DNA of 64,000 nt from assembly GCA_050184585.1 (NCBI GenBank), contig JBFXAF010000003.1:62001-126000 (forward strand). The letters run 5' to 3'. Source of the DNA: JBFXAF01 sp050184585 (lineage in GTDB: Bacteria > Pseudomonadota > Alphaproteobacteria > Rhizobiales > Rhizobiaceae). This document shows, one piece after another, positions 43,053 through 52,122 of this stretch. Each line of letters opens with the position of its first letter. The first letter of the stretch is position 1. The notes under the pieces are model-generated. The model was not told where the DNA came from, made no database searches, and saw nothing but the letters and a program-made list of their open reading frames with translations. The translations under genes and the position numbers were made by a program.

Positions 43053-44699
43053 CTATTTCGTCGCGACCTTGAACATCGAGTTGAAGAAGCCGTAGAGTGC
43101 GTCGCCGGCGATCATGCCGGCCGCAACGACTTCCTTCTGCGGCTGGTGCTCCGGTTTGCCGAAGCGCTCGATCAGGATCCGCACGGCAATCCCAAAGAGG
43201 ACGGTCCAGGCGGCGATGGGGAAGTTGATCAGCAGGCCGGTCGCAAGCAGCACGCCGATCTGGCGCTTGGGTCCACCGATCCACTGAACCAGCGCGCCGG
43301 GAATCGCCCACAAAAGCATCGAGGTGGCGATCTCGGGCGTGACGCCGGCGTTGATCGTGGCGGCGTAGACCCGCACGATCGGCGGCACCAGATCCTGCTC
43401 GAAGAAGGCGTCGTGCGCGAACCAGACGACCGGGATCGCGATCAAGAAAGCAAACAGCGACGCGAACCACTGCTGGCGACGACCGTCCATCTCGAAGTCG
43501 GGATCGCGGCCGTTTCCCCGCAGGATGAACCCCGCCTTCAGGTCGTAGCCCATATCGGCAAAGGCCGGACCGGTGGCCGCGGAGAAGCCGCAAAGAAGAA
43601 TCAGCGCGACCAGTGGAAAGCCCAGGAACATGCCGAACAGAAGCGTGATCAACGCGACAGCGAATGCCGGAAACCAGCCGGAGTGCATGGCGGCGATGCC
43701 GACGATCAGCTCGTGGACATAGGCGGCGAACGCGGCGAACAGCACAAAGCCGAGCAGCATCGGCAGCGACATCTCCGCGTAGAGTCCGCCGGCAATGGCC
43801 AGCAGCACGGCGATCGCGACATAGGCGATCCCGCCGAAGGCCAGCGTGCCGCCGATGTCGGCCCGTGCGTCGACGAGTGCCCGGCTCGCAGTCCCGGATT
43901 CCGAGACGCCTTCGCCGCTCTTTCTGCGCAGCGCCATCGCGACCTGGACGAGCGCGAAGAGGCCCGCGCCTACCATCATTCCGTGCGGCACGTAGGCGGC
44001 GGCGATGTCCCAGCCGGCGACCGCATTCGAATAGCCGCGCGCAAGTAGCCCGAGGCCGAACATTGACATCGCCCAGATGTTGCCGATGAAGGCGACGCCG
44101 AGAGCCGACATCGGGATGCCCCACCAGGCGCCTGCCAGTCCAAGCGCGACGCCGACGCCGAGAATGCCGGCCTGCTTGCCGCCGACATCGCCGGCCTTGA
44201 TCGCCTCGGCGGCCGCGACGCCGGGCGGCCATGCGCCGGTAGCCGGAAAGACGCTCGTTCCGAACATCCGGTAGAGCAGATAGCCATCGAGGATGAGAGC
44301 GAGCCCGACGCCGGCGAACATCGGCAGGATCAGGTCCGGCCGACCCATCACATAGGGTATGGCGATCGGCAGAAGCACGCTGTTGGCGGCGCCGAAAGTC
44401 GCCGACGAGATCGCGCTCTGGGCGAGGTTCTGGACGTGGATCGACCTGAACGTCGCGAGGAAACGCAAGGGTACGCGTGCGATCAGCATGGCGACGAGCG
44501 CGCCGATGATCGACGTGTTGGGCGTCACGCCAAGCGTGACCAGGAGCTGGATGCCGACGATCGCGCCCAGCAGGCTCAGCACCGCGACCAGCAGGCCGGT
44601 CTGGATCGTCAGGATGGTCGGATGGCGGGCGTGCGCATGCACGGGTGCCTCTCGCACAGCCGGATCGCCCAGAGTTTGATCGAGTTGCGTCATGTCCAT
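43053..44699 (-). CDS. OPT family oligopeptide/metal-peptide transporter
   Basis: The 548-residue membrane protein has about 14 spans and OPT-family signatures: AWPPGVAAAEAIKAGDVGGKQA near residue 155, SRALVDARAD, and FSAATGPAFADMGYDLKAGF. OPT proteins import small peptides or metal chelates using a proton gradient. Here the neighbours (racemase, AroM, hydantoinase type) point to a peptide, amide or hydantoin-like substrate, which is inference. Confidence 0.87.
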   Translation of the reverse strand: MDMTQLDQTLGDPAVREAPVHAHARHPTILTIQTGLLVAVLSLLGAIVGIQLLVTLGVTPNTSIIGALVAMLIARVPLRFLATFRSIHVQNLAQSAISSATFGAANSVLLPIAIPYVMGRPDLILPMFAGVGLALILDGYLLYRMFGTSVFPATGAWPPGVAAAEAIKAGDVGGKQAGILGVGVALGLAGAWWGIPMSALGVAFIGNIWAMSMFGLGLLARGYSNAVAGWDIAAAYVPHGMMVGAGLFALVQVAMALRRKSGEGVSESGTASRALVDARADIGGTLAFGGIAYVAIAVLLAIAGGLYAEMSLPMLLGFVLFAAFAAYVHELIVGIAAMHSGWFPAFAVALITLLFGMFLGFPLVALILLCGFSAATGPAFADMGYDLKAGFILRGNGRDPDFEMDGRRQQWFASLFAFLIAIPVVWFAHDAFFEQDLVPPIVRVYAATINAGVTPEIATSMLLWAIPGALVQWIGGPKRQIGVLLATGLLINFPIAAWTVLFGIAVRILIERFGKPEHQPQKEVVAAGMIAGDALYGFFNSMFKVATK

Positions 44700-44723
44700 T
44701 CCCCTCTCTTATTGGACGACTGT

Positions 44724-45386
44724 TCAGATCAGCTGGGCCACGGCGGACGCCACGATGCGGCGGGGCAGCAGGACAGGCTTGCCGGTCAGCCGGACCATCT
44801 CGGCGCGCATGGCGGCGTCGTAGCCCATGCAATGCATGATGAGGAGGTCGCAGCCGGCGACAGAGGCGGCCGCGCGCGACGGCGTCTCGCCGGAATAGGG
44901 CGAGTAGTGTGTGTGCGTCACGCGGCGTTCCGCGGTTTCGCCGACATGGCTCTCGGCGATCTGCCGTTCGAGCGGCAGGACGACGCCGAGATGCCGGCCA
45001 GCCGACAGCGCGTCGACGGTGGCGTCGACGACCGGCTGCGCCTCGACCAGCATCGTCCGCGCCGAGAGCCCGTCGAAGCGGCCGCTGCACAGGAGCACGA
45101 TCGCGGCGAAGCCTTGTGTGTCGAGCCGGGCGATGAGGTCGCCGAGACGGTCGGCCGTCCGGTGCTTGCCGGTGACGACTTCGCTGCCGTCGGCCAGCCG
45201 GGTGCAGAGGCTGGGTTCGCCGGCATGCGGTGCAAGCGCGGCAACGCCTCGCGGGTCCAGCCCGTCGAGCACGCCGAACTCGGCATGATCCAGATCCGGA
45301 GGCAGCCAGCCGAGCATTTCCGGCACGATGTCCGACCGCGGCGCCTGCCCGACGGTGACGAAGGCGACCTGTGCTCGCTGCGGCAT
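44724..45386 (-). CDS. AroM family protein
   Basis: The 220-residue protein fits the AroM family, which is related to the Asp/Glu racemase fold. It shows VTVGQAPRSDIVPEM near residue 13, CTRLADGSEV, VLPLERQ near residue 137 and KPVLLPRRIVASAVAQ at the end. Cys100 (VLLCSG) and Cys186 (IMHCMGY) stand at positions where racemases have catalytic cysteines. The function of AroM in E. coli is unknown. It lies between the OPT gene and the AroM-LuxR fusion gene on the same strand, 24 bases before the OPT gene. Confidence 0.85.
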   Translation of the reverse strand: MPQRAQVAFVTVGQAPRSDIVPEMLGWLPPDLDHAEFGVLDGLDPRGVAALAPHAGEPSLCTRLADGSEVVTGKHRTADRLGDLIARLDTQGFAAIVLLCSGRFDGLSARTMLVEAQPVVDATVDALSAGRHLGVVLPLERQIAESHVGETAERRVTHTHYSPYSGETPSRAAASVAGCDLLIMHCMGYDAAMRAEMVRLTGKPVLLPRRIVASAVAQLI

Positions 45387-45474
45387 GGCATCCCGCCCTC
45401 CGAGAAATCAATCTCAGGCTAGGCGGACGACGGCGACGATCATATACGCAAGAACACCTATGCCGACCGGCGGG

Positions 45475-46437
45475 TCAGACGGCCGGGTGCCTCGATTCGA
45501 CCACCATCCGGATCAGGGCGGCAGTCGAACTGGCGTCCATCTTCTCCATCACCTTCGCGCGGTGGATTTCGACGGTGCGCGGGCTGTTGCCGAGCTGACG
45601 GGCGATGGCCTTGTTCGACAGCCCTTCGGCGACGAGCGACATCACCTGCCGTTCGCGCGGAGTAAGGCTCGAGATTCGCTGCTCGATCGCGCCGGGCGTC
45701 GGATCCGTGCTGCCGTGGCCGCCAGCGGCGGCGCCCAGCAGCAGGGTGATCGCGCCCGCCACAACGCGGCGGGCTGAGATCACCGGCTTGCGCGTCAGGC
45801 TGGCCACCCGCTTGCGATCGAAGTCGGAGAAGGCCACCGAGTGGAGCAGCAGCACATCGCAGGTTTCGATCCCTTCGCTCCGATCCGCCGACACCGTTCC
45901 GGTATAGGGGTCGAAATAGCTGGAATGCAGCGACAGGCCGGGGATCGAGAAGCTGGCATTTTCGCGCAGTTGGCGCTCCAGCGGATAGATCAGCCCGACC
46001 TTCTGGCCGCTCGCCGCCACCGCGTCGATCGCTGATTCGACCGCCCTTTGCGCGTTCACCATCGGGCAGACGCTCTCGAACTCCCGGAAGAAGCCGGTCG
46101 AGAGAATGGCGATCATGTCGAAGCGGCTGCGATCGAGCGACAGGCAGATATCGCTCATGCGTCTGGTTATGCGATCACGCGAGACGACGAATTCGCTTCC
46201 ATTGGCCAGCCGGGTCAGAACGCTCGCCTCCTTGTCCCTGGCCGCCAGCGCCTCGATTTCGCCGGCGCTCATCTCATCCATCGCGCCGAGCTCCTGCGCC
46301 TCGAAACCGCCCGGCACCATGGCCACAAGGTCGGGCGTGACGTCGTTGCGCGGCGTTTGGCCGGCAAAGAGGCAGGCGACCCGCCGCCGGCGCTGGACGG
46401 GCTCATGCGACAGGGATGGACGAACCGGTGCGGTCAT
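45475..46437 (-). CDS. AroM domain fused to LuxR-type helix-turn-helix (regulator)
   Basis: The 320-residue protein joins two families. Residues 19-235 are an AroM domain (FAGQTPRNDVTPDLV, TRLANGSEF, IYPLERQ, KPVISARRVVAGAI), a paralogue of the neighbour. Residues 256-313 are a GerE/LuxR helix-turn-helix (SLTPRERQVMSLVAEGLSNKAIARQLGNSPRTVEIHRAKVMEKM). Both racemase-type cysteine positions are serine (Ser113 and Ser200), which suggests the AroM part became a ligand sensor. The start is the ATG after an upstream TTG-started four-residue extension. It is divergent from DUF917 and probably controls the locus. Confidence 0.85.
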   Translation of the reverse strand: MTAPVRPSLSHEPVQRRRRVACLFAGQTPRNDVTPDLVAMVPGGFEAQELGAMDEMSAGEIEALAARDKEASVLTRLANGSEFVVSRDRITRRMSDICLSLDRSRFDMIAILSTGFFREFESVCPMVNAQRAVESAIDAVAASGQKVGLIYPLERQLRENASFSIPGLSLHSSYFDPYTGTVSADRSEGIETCDVLLLHSVAFSDFDRKRVASLTRKPVISARRVVAGAITLLLGAAAGGHGSTDPTPGAIEQRISSLTPRERQVMSLVAEGLSNKAIARQLGNSPRTVEIHRAKVMEKMDASSTAALIRMVVESRHPAV

Positions 46438-46452
46438 GAGCCAGCACAATAG

Positions 46453-46471
46453 GGCGGCTGGCCTTGCCGCC
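46453..46471. promoter_or_regulatory. Dyad in the AroM-LuxR / DUF917 divergent gap
   Basis: GGCGGC-TGGCCTT-GCCGCC lies 16 bases before the AroM-LuxR start and 115 bases before the DUF917 start. It may be an operator for the regulator or a leader hairpin. The whole 148-base gap has no other clear site. Confidence 0.35.
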
Positions 46472-46585
46472 GCAAACTGAAATCCGGGGTCCGGGACGTG
46501 GCGGCAGCCTACGTATCCACCCTTATTTCGCGGCTACCGCCGAACGTGCTCTTCTTCGCGGATCAGGGAAGCGAGTGACAGCGCC

Positions 46586-47665
46586 ATGCCGCGACCGATC
46601 GGAGAAGACGAACTGGAGCCGCTCGCCTTGGGCGCGTGGATACTGGGCACCGGCGGCGGCGGCAGCCCCTATCACCACCTGCTCAATCTTCGGCAGGCCT
46701 ATCGGGCGGGCAAGCGGGTGGAACTCGTGCAGGCGCACGAGCTTGCCGACGACGATCTGGTGGCGGTCGCCTCCAACATGGGCGCGCCGCTGGTCGGGCA
46801 GGAACGCCTGAAGGATCCGCAGACCGCAGCCCGCGCGGTACGGATGATGGAGGAGTACTCCGACATCCGCTTCAGTGCCCTGATGAGCATCGAAATCGGC
46901 GGCGGCAACGCTCTGCAGCCGCTCGTCGTCGCCACCGAACTCGGCCTTCCCGTCGTCGACGCCGACGCGATGGGCCGCGCCTTCCCAGAGTTGCAGATGA
47001 CGAGCTTCGCCATTGGCGAACTGACCATGTATCCGTTGGCGCTCTGCGACGTGCGCGGCCACGAGGTGATCATCACAAAGGCGTCGACACCCCACTGGGC
47101 CGAACGGATAGGTCGCAAGGTGTGCGTCGAGATGGGTTCCATCGCCTCGACCTGCAAGGCGCCGCGCACGGGCCGCGAGGTCAGGGACTGGGCCATCCAC
47201 GGCACGGTCTCGAAGGCGATCCGCATCGGCAAGGCCGTGCTCGACGCCCGCCGTCGGTTCGCTGATCCGGTCGCCGCCGTGATCGAGGAAGATGATGGCA
47301 AGCTGCTGCTGCGCGGCAAGGTCGTCGACGTCGACCGTCGCACGACAGGCGGCTTCTTGCGTGGAAAGGTCGTTCTGGACGGCCTCGACGGCGATCTCGG
47401 CCGGCGCATGGAGATCGAGTTTCAGAACGAGTTCGTCCTGGCGACGCTCGACGGCGAGCCAGTCGCGATGGCGCCGGACCTGATCTGCGTGCTGGAGACG
47501 GAGACGGGCGACGCGATCGGCACCGAGATGCTCCGCTACGGGCAGCGCATTTCGGTGATCGCGCTGCCGCCGTCGGCGCTGCTCACATCTCCTGCGGCGC
47601 TCACCCGCGTCGGACCGCGGGCATTCGGCTATGATCTTGATTTCAGATCGGTATTCCTGCCATGA
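46586..47665 (+). CDS. DUF917 domain-containing protein
   Basis: The 359-residue protein has the DUF917 opening LGAWILGTGGGGSPYHHLLNLRQAYRAGK, then VASNMGAPLVGQERL, EIGGGNALQPLVVATELGLPVVDADAMGRAFPELQMTSF and a glycine-rich middle. The family is found next to hydantoinase/oxoprolinase genes and has no settled function. Its stop overlaps the HyuA-type gene start (ATGA), so the two proteins probably act together. Confidence 0.88.
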   Translation: MPRPIGEDELEPLALGAWILGTGGGGSPYHHLLNLRQAYRAGKRVELVQAHELADDDLVAVASNMGAPLVGQERLKDPQTAARAVRMMEEYSDIRFSALMSIEIGGGNALQPLVVATELGLPVVDADAMGRAFPELQMTSFAIGELTMYPLALCDVRGHEVIITKASTPHWAERIGRKVCVEMGSIASTCKAPRTGREVRDWAIHGTVSKAIRIGKAVLDARRRFADPVAAVIEEDDGKLLLRGKVVDVDRRTTGGFLRGKVVLDGLDGDLGRRMEIEFQNEFVLATLDGEPVAMAPDLICVLETETGDAIGTEMLRYGQRISVIALPPSALLTSPAALTRVGPRAFGYDLDFRSVFLP

Positions 47666-49203
47666 AACGCATCGGCATCGACGTTGGAGGCACCAATACG
47701 GATGCCGTTCTGATCGAGGACGACAGGGTGGTCGCGGCGGTCAAGCGGCCGACCACCAGCGATGTGATGACGGGGCTTCTGGCGAGCCTGCGCGCGTTGA
47801 AAGAGCAGTGCGCCGAGCGCCTCGATGGCCTTGACGCGGTCATGATCGGCACCACGCATTTCGTCAACGCGGTGGTGCAGCGGCGCGGCCTGACGCGCAT
47901 TGCGGCGATCAGGATCGGCTTGCCGGCGTCGCAGTCGCTTCCGCCGATGGTGGACTGGCCGGAAGACCTTCGCGCTGCCGTCGATCCGCTCGTGTTCATG
48001 GTGAAGGGCGGCCACGAATATGATGGACGCGAATTCATGCCACTGGACGAGGCGGCGATCCGCGAGGCGGCGACCCGCATCCGCGACGCGGGCATTGGCG
48101 CGGTCGGCATCTGCGCGGCCTTTTCGCCGCTAACCAGCGAGCACGAGCGGCGGGCCGGTGAGATCGTTGAGGAGGTTGCCCCGGGCGCCTCCGTCACGCT
48201 CTCCCACACGCTCGGACGCATCGGCTTGCTGGAGCGAGAGAACGTCGCGCTGATCAACGCAGCCCTGGTCGAACTCGGACGCCACACGGTATCGGCCTTT
48301 GCCGCAGCCCTGGCCGACGCAGCCCTCGACGTGCCGTTCTATCTGACCCAGAACGACGGCACGGTGGCCGCCGCGGAGACCGCGGCCAGCTTCCCAGTCT
48401 ACAGCTTCGCCTCGGGACCGACCAATTCGATGCGCGGCGCCGCATTCCTGACAGCGATCGAGGACGCGATCGTGATTGATGTCGGCGGCACCACCAGCGA
48501 CATCGGCTGTCTCGTGCAGGGATTTCCACGCCAGGCCAACAACGTCGTCGAGGTCGGTGGCGTGCGCACGCTCTTCCGCATGCCCGACCTGCTGTCGCTC
48601 GGGCTCGGCGGTGGCACGATCGTCGACCGCGATGAACGGACGCTCGGCCCGCTGAGCGTCGGCTTCCGGCTGCCGCAGGAAGGATTGGTCTTCGGCGGGA
48701 ACACCCTGACCGCCACCGACATCGGTGTCGCCGGAGGTCTCGCGACGATCGGCGACGCCTCCCGCGTCGCGCATCTCTCGAGATCGTTTGTCGGCGACAT
48801 GTTGGAGGCCATGGCCGCCTTGCTGACGGATGGCGTCGACCGCCTGAAGACGAAGGCCGGCGATGCCGTGGTGATCGCTGCCGGCGGCGGCGCGTTCCTC
48901 ATTCCAGAAAGGCTGCCGGGCGTCTCGAAGACGCTGCACGTCGAACACGCCGCCGTGGCCAATGCCGTGGGTGCGGCGATCGCCCAGATTTCCGGCGAGG
49001 TCGACCAGATATTCACGGGCCTGAGCCGAGACGCCGCGCTCGCCGAGGCCGAGCGCATCGCCCGCGACAGGGCGGTGCGCTCGGGCGCGGCTCGCTCATC
49101 GCTGAAGCTCGTGGAGACGGAAGACATTCCGATATCCTACCTGCCGGGAAACGTCCGCAGGGTCCGCGCGCGGGTCATTGGCAGTGTGGGTCTGATCGCC
49201 TGA
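47662..49203 (+). CDS. Hydantoinase/oxoprolinase family protein, HyuA type
   Basis: The 513-residue protein shows the HyuA nucleotide-binding pattern MKRIGIDVGGTNTDAVLIEDDRVV at the start and EDAIVIDVGGTTSDIGCLVQGFPRQ near residue 270, plus GGGTIVDRDERTLGPLSVGF and VVIAAGGGAFLIPERLPGV. HyuA of hydantoin and oxoproline cleavage is usually about 690 residues, so this is a shorter class, known beside DUF917. It is the second gene of the operon. Enzymes of this fold use ATP to open cyclic amides. Confidence 0.86.
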   Translation: MKRIGIDVGGTNTDAVLIEDDRVVAAVKRPTTSDVMTGLLASLRALKEQCAERLDGLDAVMIGTTHFVNAVVQRRGLTRIAAIRIGLPASQSLPPMVDWPEDLRAAVDPLVFMVKGGHEYDGREFMPLDEAAIREAATRIRDAGIGAVGICAAFSPLTSEHERRAGEIVEEVAPGASVTLSHTLGRIGLLERENVALINAALVELGRHTVSAFAAALADAALDVPFYLTQNDGTVAAAETAASFPVYSFASGPTNSMRGAAFLTAIEDAIVIDVGGTTSDIGCLVQGFPRQANNVVEVGGVRTLFRMPDLLSLGLGGGTIVDRDERTLGPLSVGFRLPQEGLVFGGNTLTATDIGVAGGLATIGDASRVAHLSRSFVGDMLEAMAALLTDGVDRLKTKAGDAVVIAAGGGAFLIPERLPGVSKTLHVEHAAVANAVGAAIAQISGEVDQIFTGLSRDAALAEAERIARDRAVRSGAARSSLKLVETEDIPISYLPGNVRRVRARVIGSVGLIA

Positions 49204-49465
49204 TCCATACATGCCCGCGATCGAGCGGCAGGTGCGGATCGGCCTCGGCTTCGATGTGGAGCTGACCGCGTTCTCGCTGCGGGATCGACCTGACGTTCGA
49301 CGGCGCGCGCGAGGTTGAAAGACGGATGCGTCCATCGGCTGCCACTAAATCGGGACTGGCGCTGCGGCCGAGTGTGGCTTGACACCCTCGGAACCATGGG
49401 AATTCGGTTGCAAGAAGAACGCGACACGCACCAGCGGCGCAACGTATCTAGGCCATTGCGAATGT

Positions 49466-49542
49466 TGGTGATCCCGACAGGAATCGAACCTGTGACCTAC
49501 AGATTAGGAATCTGCCGCTCTATCCTACTGAGCTACGGGACC
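49466..49542 (-). tRNA. tRNA-Arg (anticodon CCT)
   Basis: The minus strand folds as a 77-base tRNA with GGTCCCG/CGGGATC acceptor arms (one G-T pair), the D-arm GCTCAGTAGGATAGAGC, the anticodon loop TTCCTAA giving CCT (Arg, AGG codons), the T-arm ACAGGTTCGATTCCTGT, and an encoded CCA end. All four stems pair well. The accessory island lies to the left, at its 3' side. Confidence 0.96.
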
Positions 49543-49615
49543 ACGCGGGCGCACTCATAGACGCTTCGTGCCTGTTCGCCAACCTTTTCGCGCGCCGGTT
49601 GCCCGGCATCGCGCC

Positions 49616-50779
49616 TCACGCCGCCAGCGCCGTCTCGGCGAGCCGCACCCAGTAGCTCACGCCGTGCGGGATGACGTCGTCGTTGAAATCATAGGCGGGG
49701 TGGTGGAGGTTCGCCCCTTCACCGTTGCCGATGAAGATGAAGGCGCCTGGCCGCGCCTCCAGCATGTAGGAGAAGTCCTCGCCGCCCATCACCGGCGGGA
49801 TGGCGCGGTGCACGTTGGGCTCGCCCGCGACCGACGCCGCCACGTCGCCTGCGAACACCGTCTCCTCGGGATGATTGAAGGTGACGGGATAGTTCGGGTC
49901 GTAGTCGAGCGCGATCTCCGCGCCATGCGCGGCGGCGATGCCCGCGCACAGCGCGGCCATGCGCTCGCGCGCCAGCGCCGCCAGATCCTTCTTCAGCGCT
50001 CTCACCGTCCCCGCCAGTTCGGCGGTCTCGGGGATGATGTTGAAGGCGTCGCCGGCACGAAACTTTGTCACCGACACGACGAGCGATTCGATCGGGTCCG
50101 CCGAGCGGGCGACGATCGACTGCAGCGCGCCGATGAGCTGCGCGCCGATGACGATCGGATCCACCGTCCTGTGCGGCATGGCCGCATGGCCGCCCCTGCC
50201 ATTGATCTTGATCGTGAACTCGGCCGTCGACGCCATGATCGCGCCGGGCCTCAGCGCGAACTGCCCGACCGGCAGGCCCGGCATGTTGTGCATGCCGAAC
50301 ACACGCTCGATGCCGAAGCGGTCCATCATGCCGTCCTTGACCATCTCGTTGCCGCCGCCGCCGCCTTCCTCGGCCGGCTGGAAGATGACCGCGACCGATC
50401 CCGTGAAGTTGCGGGTCTCGGCGAGATACTTCGCCGCGCCGAGCAGCATGGCGGTGTGGCCGTCATGGCCGCAGGCGTGCATGACGCCGTGATTGGTCGA
50501 CGCGTAGGCACGCCCCGTCGCCTCGACGATCGGCAGCGCGTCCATGTCGGCCCTCAGCCCGATGGTGCCGCCGTCGCCCTTCTTTCCCCGGATGATCCCG
50601 ACGACGCCCGTGCGGCCCAGGCCCGAGACGATTTCGTCACAGCCGAATTCGGCGAGCCTTTCCTTGACGAACCCCGCGGTCTCGAACACGTCGAAGTTGA
50701 GTTCAGGCATGGCGTGGAGGCGCCGGCGCCATCCGGCCACTTCGTCCTGCAGTTCTGCGGCTCTGTTCAATATCGGCAT
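49616..50779 (-). CDS. M20 family amidohydrolase (N-acyl amino acid/hippurate type)
   Basis: The 387-residue enzyme shows the dinuclear zinc pattern of M20D amidohydrolases: GLRADMDALPI, HACGHDGHTAMLLGAAKYLAE near residue 100, QPAEEGGGG, and GGEDFSYML near the end. It cleaves N-acyl amino acids, hippurate or indole-amino acid conjugates. The dimerisation domain (residues 180-290) is present. A much longer frame upstream is only antisense to the next gene; I start at MPILNRAAEL. Confidence 0.9.
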   Translation of the reverse strand: MPILNRAAELQDEVAGWRRRLHAMPELNFDVFETAGFVKERLAEFGCDEIVSGLGRTGVVGIIRGKKGDGGTIGLRADMDALPIVEATGRAYASTNHGVMHACGHDGHTAMLLGAAKYLAETRNFTGSVAVIFQPAEEGGGGGNEMVKDGMMDRFGIERVFGMHNMPGLPVGQFALRPGAIMASTAEFTIKINGRGGHAAMPHRTVDPIVIGAQLIGALQSIVARSADPIESLVVSVTKFRAGDAFNIIPETAELAGTVRALKKDLAALARERMAALCAGIAAAHGAEIALDYDPNYPVTFNHPEETVFAGDVAASVAGEPNVHRAIPPVMGGEDFSYMLEARPGAFIFIGNGEGANLHHPAYDFNDDVIPHGVSYWVRLAETALAA

Positions 50780-50893
50780 CTGGCCTCGCTCTTCCCGGCC
50801 CTCGACGCGGGTAACCATCTTCACCCGAAGCTTTGCCTTTTTGGCGTCACATAGGCTAGATAGCAAGGACAACCGGCGGGCGGTGCACCGGTC

Positions 50894-52108
50894 GTGGTCC
50901 GATCGACCTTGGACGACCTGCTCGCCCGACCTCAAGTGACGATCGAGCGGGACACCGGTGAATTGACCAAGCGAGCATCGCCCTTTTTCGGAGCGGCCAT
51001 TGCCGCTGCACTCGCAGCCTTCGCCTACGCGTCTCCGGCAGCCGCCAACCCCACCCTCCTGTTCGACGTCAAGACGGGACAGGTGCTGTCGCACAGCGAC
51101 GCCTTCCGAAAGTGGCATCCCGCTTCGCTGACCAAGCTGATGTCGGCCTACGTTACCTTCCGCGCCGTCGCCGCGGGCGAACTGGCGATGGATTCGCCGA
51201 TAAAGGTGTCGAAGAACTCCTCGTCCGAACCCCCGAGCAAGATGGGCTTCAAGCCCGGCCAGGTGATGACCCTGGATAATGCGCTCAAGATGATGATCAT
51301 CAAGTCGGCCAACGACATCGCCACAGCGGTCGCCGAGAATGTCGGCGGCTCGGAGAAGGCCTTCGTCGAGCGGATGAACGCCGAGGCCGACCGTCTCGGC
51401 ATGAACGGAAGCCATTTCGTCAATGCCCACGGCCTTCATTCGCCCGACCAGTACGTGACCGCTCACGACCTCGGCCTGCTCGTCATGGCGATCCGCAACG
51501 AGTTTCCCCAGCACTCCGGCTACTTCGCGATCGAGGGCCTGTCGGCCGGCAAGAAGGTGATGAAGACATACAACCTTCTGGTTGGCCGCTTCGATGGCGC
51601 CGATGGCATGAAGACGGGATTCATCTGTCCGTCCGGCTTCAACATGGTCGGTTCCGCCACGCGCGGAGACCGGACTTTGGCCGCAGTCGTCCTCGGCGCG
51701 CCTTCGTCCAAGGGTCGCGCCGAGACGGCGGCCGCGTTGCTGACAAAGGGTTTCGGCGGCGGCTTCCAGCCGGGATCGAGGCTTTCTGCGCTCCCGGTCT
51801 ACGGCGACGCCGGCGCTCCGCCGCCCAACATGCGTGAGGAAATCTGCGCCAAGAAGCCCGCCGCCGCCCAGGCCGAGAACGCGCACGAGGTCGAGGCGGA
51901 CGAGAAGACAAGCTATCTCGGCGAGATGACGCGGCCGCCGCGCCTCGTCGCGGTCGGCCTCGGCGGCGCCACCGGTCCGGTGCCTAAGGCGCGTCTGGCG
52001 CGCGAGGAGGAGATGGACTTCGCCGAGGTTCCGATCCCCACGCCGCGCCCCGATCACGGGCCGGCCGACGACAAGGCCGCCGCCCAGGGCGATAGCGCGC
52101 AGAACTAG
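50894..52108 (+). CDS. D-alanyl-D-alanine carboxypeptidase
   Basis: The 404-residue penicillin-binding protein shows the three active-site motifs: SLTK (SxxK), SAN (SxN) in IIKSANDIATAVAEN, and KTG in GADGMKTGF. It trims the terminal D-alanine from peptidoglycan stems. A signal-like segment (FFGAAIAAALAAFAYASPAAAN) begins about residue 31. The start is uncertain: GTG used here, or TTG at 50963, which places the signal peptide at the very N-terminus and looks equally good. The C-terminal 90 residues are proline/alanine-rich, probably a flexible tail. Confidence 0.9.
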   Translation: MVRSTLDDLLARPQVTIERDTGELTKRASPFFGAAIAAALAAFAYASPAAANPTLLFDVKTGQVLSHSDAFRKWHPASLTKLMSAYVTFRAVAAGELAMDSPIKVSKNSSSEPPSKMGFKPGQVMTLDNALKMMIIKSANDIATAVAENVGGSEKAFVERMNAEADRLGMNGSHFVNAHGLHSPDQYVTAHDLGLLVMAIRNEFPQHSGYFAIEGLSAGKKVMKTYNLLVGRFDGADGMKTGFICPSGFNMVGSATRGDRTLAAVVLGAPSSKGRAETAAALLTKGFGGGFQPGSRLSALPVYGDAGAPPPNMREEICAKKPAAAQAENAHEVEADEKTSYLGEMTRPPRLVAVGLGGATGPVPKARLAREEEMDFAEVPIPTPRPDHGPADDKAAAQGDSAQN

Positions 52109-52122
52109 AGGCGATCTCCACC

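Noticed and set aside
49204..49465. Remnant of a gene between HyuA and the tRNA
   Set aside because: The stretch has short frames only and no domain trace strong enough to support a pseudogene.
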